Notes under the pieces: generated by a model
Databases searched by the model: none
Told to the model about the DNA's origin: nothing
The model's input: only the letters and a program-made list of their open reading frames with translations
Program-made: the position numbers and the translations under genes
Part shown: positions 23,384 through 23,537 of the stretch, one piece after another
Layout of the letters: each line of letters starts with the position of its first letter
Position numbering within the stretch: position 1 is the stretch's first letter
Source of the DNA: Phoronis ovalis
Lineage: Eukaryota > Phoronida > Phoronidae
DNA length: 23,537 nucleotides
Direction of reading: 5' to 3'
Assembly (NCBI GenBank): GCA_028565635.1
Contig: JAOXYB010075499.1
Location: 1-23,537, forward strand

Positions 23384-23537
23384 TAAACTTCTAGACCCAT
23401 TTATAGGAAATCATAAAATAATTTTTTACAGAACTCCGTGACCGGAAAAGGGAAATATCAGCATATAAGAGCGAGAGTTCCGGTCACGGAGTTTTGTAAA
23501 AGATTTATGATTTCCTATAAATGGGTCTAGAAGTTTA
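23384..23537. mobile_element. palindromic foldback element at the window end
   Basis: The left arm (23384-23447) and right arm (23478-23537) are inverted copies, identical over the outer 34 bases and differing mainly by a 4-base indel inside. The ends read TAAACTTCTAGACCC and its complement, and the inner parts read CTCCGTGACCGGAA and its complement. A 30-base loop separates the arms. There is no coding capacity. The right arm stops exactly at the window edge, so the element may extend further or be the end of a larger one. Confidence 0.85.

Noticed and set aside
1-23537. tRNA, rRNA, CRISPR or bacterial operon features
   Set aside because: No cloverleaf, no spaced direct-repeat array and no ribosome-binding-site/operon structure seen; the sequence is clearly eukaryotic.

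Overview
This is a metazoan nuclear sequence. Short exons joined by GT-AG introns make up the genes, the non-coding DNA is AT-rich, and the gaps hold foldback (MITE-like) elements with CCCGGGGG-type ends. Gene families and repeat style fit a mollusc, probably a bivalve; the species assignment is inference. All gene models below were built by hand from exon phase and splice sites, because almost no gene here is a single long ORF.

Left part (about 1-6,660, minus strand): a glycoside hydrolase family 18 (chitinase) locus. Eight phase-compatible exons between 4531 and 408 encode a GH18 barrel with an intact catalytic motif (DGLDYDWE), a Thr/Ser linker, a six-cysteine module and a C-terminal hydrophobic tail that looks like a GPI-anchor signal. 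Upstream on the same strand (6653-5412) lie three exons of a second GH18 domain, only its C-terminal half, with identical exon lengths for the first two. Its last exon has a phase-1 donor that matches the phase-1 acceptor of the complete copy. The two sets may therefore belong to one tandem-domain gene, or the upstream set may be a truncated duplicate. No start codon or signal peptide exon was found for either. Two foldback elements (799-1276 and 4736-5182) sit in the gaps of this locus.

Middle (about 8,258-16,930, plus strand): a 12-exon arylsulfatase B-like gene with the formylglycine motif CSPSR. It has two alternative first exons (8378-8474 and 11790-11883), each with its own start, signal peptide, first metal-binding motif and promoter-like upstream. 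They arose by tandem duplication.

Right part (17,830-22,770, minus strand): a second complete 12-exon arylsulfatase B-like gene (motif CTPSR), tail to tail with the first. All intron positions and phases match, so the pair is an old inverted duplication. The window ends in a near-perfect palindromic foldback element (23384-23537).

Together the locus encodes secreted or surface enzymes acting on extracellular polysaccharide: chitin or a related polymer for GH18, and sulfated glycans for the sulfatases. Joint function is inference from adjacency only.
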